From assembly GCF_932526225.1 (NCBI RefSeq), contig NC_064036.1, positions 6,951,519 through 7,015,518 of the forward strand: a stretch of DNA of 64,000 nucleotides. The letters run 5' to 3'. The translations under genes were made by a program, and so were the position numbers. Under the pieces are notes generated by a model. The model was not told where the DNA came from and ran no database searches. It saw only the letters and a program-made list of their open reading frames with translations. The stretch's first letter is position 1. The number at the start of each line of letters is the position of its first letter. Origin of the DNA: Nematostella vectensis. Taxonomy: Eukaryota; Cnidaria; Anthozoa; Actiniaria; Edwardsiidae. Positions 23,542 through 36,200 of this stretch are shown in pieces.

Positions 23542-24626
23542 TTTAAATTTGCTGTTGACCCCGCAAATTGTGCTTATTGGAAATTGTCACCTATGTAAGA
23601 TAATGTCCGTTTAAATTGAAATCGGGCAGAATCAACAAACATGACGAAATTTTGTAAAGAATTTATTCATACATCATAGGGTAAGCAAATGTACAATGTA
23701 TGTTATATTTTCTTTCCTTTTTTTCTTTCTAAAAAAACGGTTTCAAGCCATGCTTACAAGTTCAACATGGGTAGAAAATAACAAATCGATAGGCGTTTGT
23801 CTTTAATCTGAACAAAATAGTACTTCACAGAATAATGTATAAATGTATAATGTACACTATTTACAAGTGTTATAATACCATTTCTTAACCCTATCTTGAT
23901 TTTAACTTTTTAGCATTGTTTATTTTTGGTAATATTTCAAATAGAAAAATAATAATTGACTTTACACGACTATGAAATAGCTACTAAGGAGAACAAAAGA
24001 GAAATCTTTAAACATCAGGATCATTCGAAATTACTGTTCACAATTACAAAAAGTAGGGGGTGTACCTAACAGAACAGGAGGTGCAATTGATTCCCTCAAA
24101 CCAAGATGAACAGATAATTACATTGATAATATGACTAAAGCGTTTAATACAGGTTTTAAGTCATGACTTAACAGAACATCTTATGATAACAATGTATCTG
24201 TCGGACGAAAGGTAAATCTCAAATTACAGGGACAATTGGGGGAGTTATCACATTGTTTTAAACTAACATTTAGGCTTCCTTCCTTGTGTTTTTAACGCCT
24301 ATAATAGAGCGAACACATGAAACTTGACAAGTCTCTTGGCAGCTGATACTGCGTCAATGTGAGGCGATAGCGACAATCAACGAAAAGATGCAGACTCCAA
24401 AATGGTAAGTACAAGTCTTTTACAGAGCTACAAGTTGCAATCATATAACTGATTTCAGGCAGACATGAAGCCTTCCCAGAATGAATACTTTGCGACTGTT
24501 ATATAAAGCCAGATTTTGGTCTTCTGGTTGCGACTGTCGTGAAAGGTCTCAGGCCTCATTTCCATCCCTGGCATTAGGGACTTGACGCTCAGTGTGGTGA
24601 AAGCCATCCCTTTAACCTCCATCCAT

Positions 24627-27600
24627 TCAGTCAGGGGACATTGCAGCTGCAGGGATAACTTCGTGGCTATTTATGGCAGAGACAAGCTTACTCAGCGACT
24701 TCTTTACTCGCAGTGCTGTCAGCCTCGCAGCTGGCTGCTGTGACCAGCATTCAGCCATCAGCTTGCCCATAGTTCGCAGCATCTATGAGGTGAAGTAAAG
24801 AGAGGTTAGGGTACTGCAAGTCAAATAAGTTGAAAGATTTAAGGCTGACATAAGGTTTGGTAGGGTGAAGTTAGATGAATTAAGTTGAGCTTTGGCAATG
24901 TGGGTTGCAGTGAAGTAAGAAAGTCTTGAGTCAAGTGAAATCATAGTAAGGTTCACAGTGAGTTATAAGCTTAGCGGTGTGGTTTCTATGAAAAATAGGC
25001 CAAAACTCTTTTCTTCTCGTCTAACCATGAGCTTACCTCATCCCTGAACCAGCGGTTAGGGATATTAGGCCGCCTCCTCTCGAGTACCACCACCCGTTTC
25101 ATTTCCTCAAAGGTAGGGTCATTGGAGACAGCATCAAAGTATGGCACTTCATACTCTTCACACAGCCCTGTTTCTGCATTAAGAGAAGATGTCATCAGCG
25201 ATGAAAAACAAGATTTGACTCATTTTGGCCCTGCCTCACCCCAGTGGAATCCCCAAATTATTCTGAGCTGTCAATAATAACGAAGCAGCGGTTTTAGCCA
25301 ACAAGTGCATTTGATCCTTTCACCGCCACAATTACCATGCGAATCAGTGTATCGTAACCCACAGAGGTTCATGGGTGATGTATAAATGGCTCAATCCTAG
25401 TCTCTGAATGCCATGTAAGTGTTTAGAGGCACATTAAAAAGCAGTTAAATCAAGTATATGTGATTTTTTTTTCTAAGAACCCCCAAAATGGCTAATAAAC
25501 TTGAATTCTACCATTGGTAAAAGGGTTAATATGGGAGCACATTCTCATTGGTAGATTAACAGTAAAATACAATACATACCATCAGATATACACCTCCGTG
25601 ATATCTCCCACAGGACCAGTGCAAATGAGTACATATCTGCCATCTTATAGGCTGAAAAACTCTCAGGGTCCATAGTCTGGCTAAGCACCTCAGGGCTCAT
25701 GTATCTCTTTGTTCCCACTCTGTTAGTGTCCTTATTTAGATCAATACCCTTTGTCTCAGGAATATACTTGACAGCAAGTCCAAAATCAGCTATACAGCAC
25801 GTAAGATTTTCCTTTACAAGAATATTCTTGCTTTTAATGTCTCTATGTGCAATCATGGGTTTCCCCTGAGTACCAAGAATCTCAGCATGCAGATGCGCAA
25901 TGCCGGCTGCTGCCGAGAACGCCAGCTTGCCAGTGATCTTTTTGTTCAACTGGTGCCCTCGCAAGAAGTCATAAAGAGATCCCAAGGGATGGTAGTCCAT
26001 GATTAAGTACATTTGAGTGACTTGGCCACTTCCAATAATGTCCGATGCTATAAACCCTAAGATACTTTCATGTCGAAGAAGAACTGTTTGATATATTTCT
26101 GTCTCTCGCATCCAGGATTTTTCACAATGGGAGAGGAAGATCTTAACTGCGACATCCTCCCCATGCCATCTTGCCTTCCACACCTCTCCATAACGACCCT
26201 TTCCAACACTTTGAACTAAAGTCACTTGCTTGGCTATAGTGCGCTGAACCTGGAAATTTGTCATGAAATATTAATTATGCGCTTGATCCAATAAAGGTAA
26301 AAAAGGAAAGAAGTTAATAACTATAAAATACATAAAGTACACACATAAATTCCATAATTAATTTCACAATCCTTTAAGAATTAAATTTCACATGTTTAAG
26401 AATTAAATGTCACAGAGTTTTGACTACAATGCTGGATTAAACTAGTTGTTGCGTCCCTAAAAAAGGCGGATTTCTTGATATCTATCGTTAGTCAACTAGC
26501 TTTCTTCCCAAGACTATGTCATTGAAACCCCCCTTCCCCCCTTTCAATGTTGGATGTCACCATGCTCAAATTCTAAGACAGCTCAAGTTGAACAACATTG
26601 TACTGGGGCCAAGGGGTGGAACGTGCAGGAGGAGTGGGTATCATTGAAGCTTCTATGCAGTGAAAAATCAAAAAAGACAACAACAGTTTTGTCCAGCATT
26701 GTAGTTCCTAAGGATTTCCTCCAACTTTTAAGTACAATTTAAAAGCATCCTTAATACAGCATTCGAGACATAGGGTGCATGCAAATAGCAAATGTAATAA
26801 GTCATCAAAATAATCAAAGCAACAATTTTTCTCACCAGAAGTGGCAATCCAGATCCACTAGCGGAGCTCTGATCAAAATAATCCTTAAGGGTTTCCCCAG
26901 AGCTTATAAAGTTAATGCGCCTCTCCAGATCATAAGATAGGGGTAGTCGTCTCCTCACATCTCTGAACCTGTCATGAGGAAGTCAAACCATGTGAAAAAT
27001 ACCCTGGGTCTGACTTGCTTAAAGCAGGGAACTTAAAGCATACTTTCTTAGGCTATGGAACTCCATTCAAATGAGATGTTTGTCTTAGTAGTGAATTACA
27101 TCCATTTGAATCATACAGTAGTAAACTTCAATCCATCCTATATAAAAAATGGCTGAATTCAATTCTTAGAGCATCAAATAATGCAAGAAAATTTCTTTTT
27201 TAAAATGATGAGACTTTTGTATATCCTTCGCTTTGCAAGTGATATCTACAGACTTTAAGTCATTTAATAAAGTGAAGCCTGGCTAATATGGGCACCTGTA
27301 CAAACATTTCTCCAAAACAGGCATCTGTAGTGTTAACTAGGGTTTTATACACTCTGTAGAAGTCACAGATTCTGAAAAGGGAGTTGGTTTTCTATACAGA
27401 AAGATTGGTTTGGAGTCAGGCATCATATTATGACTACACCTTTTGAGCATTGATTATCTTACCTTATGTAAAGTATGACCAAGACAATCACAAGAACCAC
27501 TGTGCACACACCAGCTGTTACAAAAAGAATAAAGAACTTCTTGGAACCAGAACTCTCATCATCAACTCTAGCACGCACATCTGTAGATAGAAACCACGAG

Positions 27601-30600
27601 GGTAAATTTTGAACTTCTTGGAGATTACAGTACTTTAGGTCATTACTTGAAAGAAAAGATAACAAATGAAATAATCAAAGTCACTGGGTTTTTATCTGCA
27701 AAAATCTAATAAAAAAAAGTCATAGGAAGAAATTCCTTAGAAAGATAAAATATCCTGTTTATAAAAAAAAATTTTGAGGAGACAAGGGAATTATCAGCTT
27801 ACACTAACATCTGCACCACAGACACAGTTAAAGCAGTTTGTATTCTCCTACCTATAGTTGGTGATGTCGGGGGAGGGAATGTTGGATCAAGCTCAAAGTT
27901 GCACAGGTCTCTGTTGTTACAGCAAAGCACAGAGATCTTATTCCTATGCGCACTGGCAGGTGTATTGCACTGCATATCTGTCTGCTCTTCTGGCGGCAGA
28001 CACCCATAGGTGATGAGCTCATAGCCTTCTTCCTCCGCTATCTTCTTGTAGCACTTTCCTGTTGTGGTACAAGTATCATTGATTCTGTCCCCAGGACAGC
28101 TATGTTCACTACATTTGCATCTTATTGCTTGAGAAACTGCAAAGAGAATGATATCAATATGGTTAATCCCCAATTAGATAAGGCTACTACTGTACATACA
28201 AGTTCAGTCTATGGTCCTAAAAAACAGAAGGCTTGTTATCTAGAGTAGCTTTACATAGAAAATGCTTGCATTTTGCAGACCGTGTCATTTTCATTGTCAT
28301 TTTTTCTCTTCCATATCATAGTTACATTTTTAAGTTACATCTCTTTTTAATATAATTTATCAAGGTACAAAAAAATGCTGCATTCCATCTAGCTCATCCT
28401 GTTACCAGGGGGTTGTGAGAGAGAGCCTTCCCTCTCAACTGGAACAGAGATTTCAATGAAAGGAAACATGATCATTTCCATCTGCACCTATGATGAATTT
28501 TGCTAAATTATGAAAGAAGGAATGATTATCAAAAAGTTTGACTTTGAGTGATGAAAGGTAAGAAGTAGGAAACATTAACAGTGCAGCTGTATTTGGGAAC
28601 AAAGTCATTGCATGCTGTATTCAATTATTTATAGGTATATCAATAATAAAATGCAATTCCAAATTGAGCAGACTTGCTATTTTCTATCAAATATTAATAT
28701 ATAAATTTCAACCATTCTGATAATGCATAAACATTTAAGCAGTGTGCCTTTGATGTAATATACTATAGGAATAAAGTCATTCATTATTCTTGTTGCAAGA
28801 CAGAACAAAACAAGAAGGGGATTGAGGTTAACAATATACACAGGTGGTACTGATAACAGAGATCAAGAGAGCGAAGTACTTAGTTGGGGGTATCCAATAA
28901 TGATCGGGTGAGTAACCCTGCAGCTATAGCTAAAGGCATCACAAAACACATGCCACCTTAAAGATATTCAGAATACATAAATTAATTTGAGAACTATCAC
29001 TAAAGATAGGGTAGTATGTGCAATAAAAACTATTGCATAAAAGCTAGATCTGTGTGTTCTTTATCACACCTAAAGGTTTATTCCAAGCCTCTTCTTGTGA
29101 AATCATAAGGGAGACTATACCTCGGCATGGGGTATGGACAAATCACTTTACAACAGGGGACGTACATGCACATGCCAATGACAGCTCAAATACCCTCAGA
29201 GTAGCTAAATTGTGGTATAGTTAGCACTATTGAGTATGTCAACTTCAAGACAAATATTCAAAAATACATTACAAACAAAAGGTAAATTAAGATCGTTTAT
29301 TTTGATTTTGATTGATAGATGTCCATAGGCATTTGTTTACAGTACCATACCAAATGGCCTACTGTCAATTTTACATGTTTTTAACTTAAAGATTGACTAC
29401 ATTTTGATCCCCGCCTGATTTCAGCACAACAGTGTTGTTGATCTACTACACAATTTGAAGTATTGTGGTGTCAAAATTCAAAAGATTGAAAATTCAGATA
29501 TTACCCAAAGGACATATGGGAACAGCCAATCAAGTGCTAAGTCTAGAGCTATCAAAGTTGATGTAATGCTGAAGCTTTCAGACCGTAAACTAGATTTTTA
29601 GAGCAAGACAAAACAATAGTTGAGACTTTTTTTGTATATTTTAGTCGAGTGCCAATCAAAATCCAATACTGTACAATCTAAAGTACACTTTAAAGATTTG
29701 GTTTGTGATTTTTATGATCCACAGTTAAAAATGTAGATTTGTCTCATAGCATTTTATTACCATATGAAAAACGGCTCGCAAAAAGAAAACAATTCTGAAA
29801 CGCACTACAAGGTTGGAAAAGCCAACATTGTATTAAACCTTGTGAGGACTTGAAAAAGAACATTTAATAAATAATTTTAATCCACGTTTTGTTATAATCA
29901 CTTTTTAACTACAAATCCCAATGTTCTATGCTTTAGATAATCGGTTGAATTCCATTCTTTTTTTAGGAAGCGAAGTTTGTTATGAGAACAAAACAAGGCT
30001 TTGTGGCAATTGTGTTGAAGTGTGATGTACAAAATGTAGTGTTTTAAAGAAATAAAAACTCATTCATCATAAATTACAAGGAAAAGGACACCTTTATAAC
30101 CAAATCCATAAATACTATCTCGGTGTAATTTATAAACTGTAAAAGAAATATAAAAATTATTTTCAGTAGGACTTTACTCATTGCAAATTTGCAATGAATC
30201 TTTGTCTTATTAATGTCCTTGCTCTTGTGTAAATATACATAAAAGCTAAGAGGAATATATTGCGTAAATTTATTCCAGTAAAGCATGATTTGATATTCTC
30301 AAAGACCTGGGACACAAGAAGATTCCATTTAGAAGAGATATGACTTTAGCACCCGCAAGGCCGAAGGTGTCGGACAAATTGGACTTTCACGACATCAAGG
30401 CGACAAAAATAAAAAATTAGCATTCTAAATATCCCTAAATATACAAATAAAACACGTATATGGCATTGTGCACTTAATATGGAACAGAATTACTCTGCTA
30501 AATTCACAATCACGGGTTTTAAGACTAGACTATTCGCAGTTTCTCAAAGAAACCATGTCTCTCTTTGAAAAATAAAACAGCTGATTGTGTATGCAAAGAG

Positions 30601-31336
30601 TTGATCGCATGACAACTATTATAGTAAAGCTTAAGCTCCTATCCTTAAGGTGAATTGACTCAAAAACGAACCGTATGACTATCTATTTTAGATCTCTGAA
30701 GGAATGTTTCGGAAGACTTCAGAAACACCAGATTGTAGTTTTTCATCTTGTACGCATCAAATCGAATCTTTCCACGCGCTGGCAAACAAGTTAGAACACT
30801 CCGCCACATAACATCTCGACTTAAGATCAACGCAATAAAGGTAAACATTATGCCTATGGTGTGCAAAAAAGAACGAGCAAAGCTCTAAATTCGCCGATAA
30901 TCCTACATATCTCGTGTTTCTGTAAGCCATTTTGCAGTGGCCTAAACGCATGGAACCTCGCGAACTAGCTCAATCACTGCCAATATAACGCCGTAATACC
31001 CACAATATACATCAACAGAAACAAGTCAACCCACTAAGCTTACGATAAACCCCTTTATAAGTGTCTTAACTCCTAAAGGGCAGTAACATTGGCGAAGTTT
31101 GAGGCCATTCAGGCGGGCTTCTATCGAGAGAAGCTTTCGTGTCGCCTCGCATTCCGCACTGGCGCCATTTTGATATCACATACCGAGATGCTATTTGTTG
31201 GAAGCTTCGAAGCTTCACACCTTTGCTTGAAGATTAAATCAAAAATTAATACACTTCTTGAGTCCATACCTTCTATTAGAAGACATATTCCTATGCAAAA
31301 AGCCCAGAAAATGGTTGATTTGGTGGCTAAAGCCAT
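24627..31336 (-). CDS. BMPR1: BMP type I receptor serine/threonine kinase (ALK3/6 class)
   Basis: Transmembrane receptor that binds BMP ligands, is activated by a type II receptor and phosphorylates Smad1/5-type effectors. Exons: 31336-31270, 28136-27852, 27580-27463, 26968-26836, 26249-25580, 25173-25037 and 24782-24627. The phases agree and give exactly 521 residues. Exon 1 encodes a signal peptide (hydrophobic [12 protein letters not shown]). Residues 23-117 form the cysteine-rich ligand domain, with CKCSEHSC and the box CCNNRDLCN. The membrane span is about 133-155. The GS segment SGSGLPLL ends at 201. The kinase (202-505) has [31 protein letters not shown] and MSPEVL, all intact. The L45 loop [11 protein letters not shown] resembles BMPR1A rather than activin/TGF-beta receptors. 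The 3.1-kb intron 1 shows nothing notable. Confidence 0.94.
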
Positions 31337-33257
31337 CCCCTTCGCTTGGCGGCCATTAATTCTCTTACAGATTCAATAACAGCGACCAGTTTGTGACGTA
31401 AAGGGCACCCTACCGATCGCCTGTCACTCAAACATTGCGCATGAAAAAAAAATATCTTCGTGATTTTGTCCCGAAGGCACTTTGACCTTTGATAATAATT
31501 CCCGTGTTTAAAAGTTATTCTTTTGCCTTATAGGAAAACAACACAACAAATTTTTTGCCAAAATTTGAATTTGACAAAGAACAATTAGATCTAATAGCAA
31601 ACAAGCCTTGATTTGAGCCAATCAGAGTAAAGCTAAGGAATTGCGAACTCGCAGGTAGAGGGAAGTTAGTTCAAAAGTTTAGCACCCCTACATTCAGAGA
31701 AACTCTTTAATGAAATTATCCGAAGCCTTTTGTCACAGGGAACGATGATGTCTTTACTCAAAGGGACACACATGTCTAAAGAAGAAATTATTTTGACAGC
31801 TTATGTAATTTCCTGGCGACAACAACGCACTGTGGACTGAAATTGCCTCCCCCCACCCTTTCTATCTCTCTCATGGCTCGTTATTCATTTGTTTTGCTTT
31901 TCATTTCTAATTCTTTCTATTGTCAGACAGCATTTTCAAATTCCTCCACCGGTTTTTTTAACACAATCTGTAAGGAAGGGGGGATGGGGGTCGGGCACGC
32001 ATTAGTCCCTCAAGCAAAAGAAACAATAAGACAATCGACAATTTAGCTTTAGAGTTCTCTGTTAATTTGCATTGCTTGCCTAAGTAAAGCGGTTTCCGGA
32101 TTACTCGAACATAACTTTCAGAACGAACGAAAAAACGGACACATTTTCTAACCAACACAAGCCTTCGGTAACTCGAATTCCTAACTTGGAAGTGAAAACT
32201 ATGTTCCTTTCAATTACATCGATATATTTTCACACTAACCTATTTGCGATTTTCACTCAGTAATAACTACTCGCATGGGAACTAGGATTTGGATCTAGGG
32301 TTGCATTTCGGTCCCTAGAACAGTGTAGTTTGCACACCAAATTGTCGTTGAAAATCGATATACTTCCCCGGACAAACTAAATGCCACACAATGCCAACAG
32401 TTTTGTAATATAAAAAGACGCAAAAAAGTAAAGGTCAGAAAAATAACCTGAAAAGAGAGAAAACGGAGCCTTTCGACCGAACATGAGATATCTCTGGGCA
32501 GTTAAATTGTCTTGATAAGTTTATACATAACACACCAGTTCTCCCCTTATTAGGGCCCCCGAATGGTCCCCCGAAATTTCGATGTGCTCGCAGTTTTCGG
32601 CTAATGCTCGCATGCTCGCGCAATTTTTTTCGATGTGAACGCTCAATTTATTCAAACTAAAAATGCTCTTTTATTGTTTTCATTGTGTCTGTTCATTCCA
32701 AAATCATTACGAAGGTAAAATAATGACGAAACTTTTTGCCCCCCCCCCAATTTGGCAAAATGCTAGATGCGCCCCTGATATTCTTCATACAAAAATAAAA
32801 TATACTTAATTTAAAATAATGAACACTTATTGAATGGCTTGTAGTGGACACATTATTTGCTTGTCCTCAGTTTGTTGTGCATAACAGCGTATCTTAAGTT
32901 CTACCAAAAAGCTTAAGATTCGAGTGATTTTTCTAAGGAGTTTTCAAAGCCATTACCCGTTTGGATGCTCTCTTGAGTAGGAAGATACGATTACTCGATC
33001 ATTTCAAAAGCATCACCTAGCTAATGCCCTCTAGTGAGTTGACATAGCGGTAATCAAGCTCGCTCAAACATCACTTGGTCGATTGTAATAGTCAATAAAA
33101 TGTCACAACTGCTACAACACCTTCATGTTCAGTTTACTTAGCATGGGATATTAGTCAAATACACGAACAGGTCCAGCATCACACATCAGGCAATCCGGCA
33201 CCTGGGGGACAAAGTTGTACTTCATTATCATACCCAGCTAAGAGTGGACTTATAAGC
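31337..33257. other. Intergenic region between divergent BMPR1 and pentraxin genes
   Basis: The flanking genes point away from each other, so this 1.9 kb must contain both promoters. No TATA box, exon or large repeat was recognised. A poly-C fragment near 32740 resembles the C-rich ends of local MITEs. Confidence 0.45.
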
Positions 33258-36200
33258 ATGTCGTACTCAACAAAACCGTTGCTAGTCGTCACTGTAGGAA
33301 TTTTGCTTTTCGTGAATTCTGTTATTTTGTCCGATTCAGGTGAGTTCACTAGTGCAACAGGCTCTAAATAGTTCAATACCTATCACGCATATTTATCTCG
33401 CTATTCGTTTTTTAAGTCATTCACTTTTGTTTTAACCAATCTATTGATTATGTTTTCATTTATCATTTTCCCTCAAACTTTTCTTCGTAATTCTTATTTG
33501 AATTTTTTATTTATTATCTTTAGTCTCTCCTGACCTTCCCTTCTTTTTTGTTATACTCTCCAAGTGTCTTCTTCTTTCTTTTTTCATTTTCTAGATCTTT
33601 TTCTTTCTTTCGATATAAGGTGGTACCTATTTGATGCTCTAATTCTTACTTTCATTTCTCATTTTTCTTTCTTACTCACTTCTACTCCTGATCTTTTTTT
33701 CATCTTTGTTTTCTTTTTCTAGTCTAGTCTAGTCTATTTCAATCTATCCATTTTCACTCTTACTTTTTACTCTTTCTACTAAAAAGACACAGTACATTGG
33801 GTATTCAGAGAACCTTTTATTTCAGATTTTGACGTGGCGTTCACATCACCATCTCCCTCTAACTTCATCAAGCTTACCATCGATAAACAGTTTGTGGACC
33901 TTTCGGTCTGCCTGTGGTTAAAGAATAAAGATGTCTCTAGTTCTACTGTCCAAGGCCTGGTTACCTACAAGAATAGTTTGGGTCAGTCGTTCATGACGAT
34001 GCTGAATACAACGGCGTCTATTAGCATATTCCAGTACAAGGACGCTAGCGGAATGGAACTGCCCTCAATGTAAGGGAATGTATGGGGTATTCAAAAACAC
34101 ATTACTATGCGCGCGCGATAAGACTTCTTAAATATCTCTATATATTTTTGTTCTGCAGTCGAAAACACTGTAAGTCAAGCGCTTTCTTTGCGGTTTTGGA
34201 CGCGTTAGTCTACAAATTTTAATATGCGCGTGTGTTTTCGTCTTTTTCTCTCAAGCGTATGTTGTAATCGCTGTTCACCAGTAACACAGATCCTGGGGGC
34301 AAAAGGATAACTTTGCGAGAACCAGCCGCATGCGACGAGCATGGCAGAGCCCTTTATTCCTGGGCAATAGTATGTACAAACGCGCGTACACAGGGGGGTG
34401 CGCAGGGTGCGCGCTCACCCCCCCCCCCCCCCCCTTGGCGGCCAAAAAGTGGGTCATTTTTTATCAACGAAAATTCAAAAATAGGCTTTTCCATATTATA
34501 ACTATGACTAAGCACCCCCCCTAAGACAATCCTGGGTACGCGCCTGGTAAATACTCTTACGTCACCTGTAAGAGAGAATGTTCACTGCTTTGAAGAACAG
34601 CATAGATTACTACATTTTTGTTTTTCGCAAGATCATCGACGTATTTGAACCGTATTTGAAAGTGAGTGTCTACTGTAAAGCATTTAGGAACGGACCATCG
34701 GTGTGTCAAAAAACGAATGTTTTTGTACGTTTATTTTCCCGGACAGTTTTGCTGCTCGATTTTTTCCCTGATGTGGCGATAAATTCTGCCAGTCTGTGCC
34801 TTGCTAAAATATCAAATGTTCCGTCCCTTATGTGCTACAAGTATTAAGCCCAAAGCACAGGGTACCCAAGAAAATTCCATTATCTTATTTCCAAAAATAT
34901 TTTTTTTATTGTTCAAGTCTCACGTTGTTGCAGAGTGACTAAGGCTCACGTCGGAGATGGCGCTTGGCATGATGTTTGCTTCGTTTGGGATCACGCAGTC
35001 GGCTCGCTGAAGACGTTCACGGCTGGAAAGCAAGACAATTTTCACATCTTTATGGCTTGGGCAGAGGGTAGGAAGACGAATACGGCACAACCAATCACTA
35101 GAAAACCGACATGACTCTGTCATCATCTTCATGACTATATTACCCTAAGTAGTCATTATCACAAATCTTCATTTATGTTGTTAATCTAACCATCGTAAAC
35201 TTTAGTATAACTAAAATAACCATCAGCATAATTGACTATCATCATTAGTATCATACTAAAAGTTGTAGTCCTAATAGCAATCATTTCATCATCAGCATCA
35301 TCTACCGTAATATCAGCATCAGCATCAACACATTTCGAGAGTTATCATCACTATCATCATCACTATCATCATCATCATCATCACCACCATCACCATCAGT
35401 AGCAAAATAATTACCATCTCTTGTAGTCATAATCACAATCATTTCATCATCACCATCACAATCACCACTACAATCATCACCATTAGCACAATGATTATCA
35501 TCTTAGTCTTGTAGTCATCATGATCACAAACATGTCGTCGTCATCATCATCATCATAATCATCATCATCATCACCATCACCACTACCGTCATCACCATTA
35601 GCACAATGATTATCATCTTAGTCTTGTAGTCATCATGATCACAAACATGTCGTCGTCATCATCATCATCATAATCATCATCATAATCACCATCACCACTA
35701 CCGTCATCACCATTAGCACAATGATTATCATCTTAGTCTTGTAGTCATCATGATCACAAACATGTCGTCGTCATCATCATCATCATAATCATCATCATCA
35801 TCACCATCACCACTACCATCATCACCATTAGCACAATGATTATCATCTTAGTCTTGTAGTCATCATGATCACAAACATGTCGTCGTCGTCATCATCATCA
35901 TCATAATCATCATCATCATCACCATCACCACTACCATCATCACCATCAGCACATCATTTTAGTGGTGCAGTCATCATGATCACAATCATCGTCACCGTCA
36001 ACATAGCAATCACCTAGCCTCGTCCCCGGCCAACTCTTGGCCGCGCGTCCTTTTTTATGACGTCACCGTTTGATTCCCCCTTGCTCTACTCAGGAGCGTG
36101 TGCCATTTTGAATCCGCATGAGTGGAGCTCACAGAGAGTAGCTTGAGGATGAGGCTAGCCATCACCACACAGCATGCATCTTAATAATGTCCATTAATCC

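Larger units (their letters stand above)
17015..24626. other. Gene-poor, element-rich intergenic region
   Basis: No exon could be supported in these 7.6 kb. The region contains the caspase upstream flank, several MITE-like elements listed separately, a SINE-like unit, poly-C tracts (for example about 21560-21579) and a short divergent duplication sharing GTCTTACTCGGCA (17240 and 17791). The BMPR1 3' untranslated region probably extends into its right end. Confidence 0.5.

Noticed and set aside
30660-30951. Alternative signal-peptide exon for BMPR1 (frame starting [15 protein letters not shown])
   Set aside because: Its only in-phase donor is weak, whereas the exon at 31270-31336 has a strong donor in exactly the required phase.
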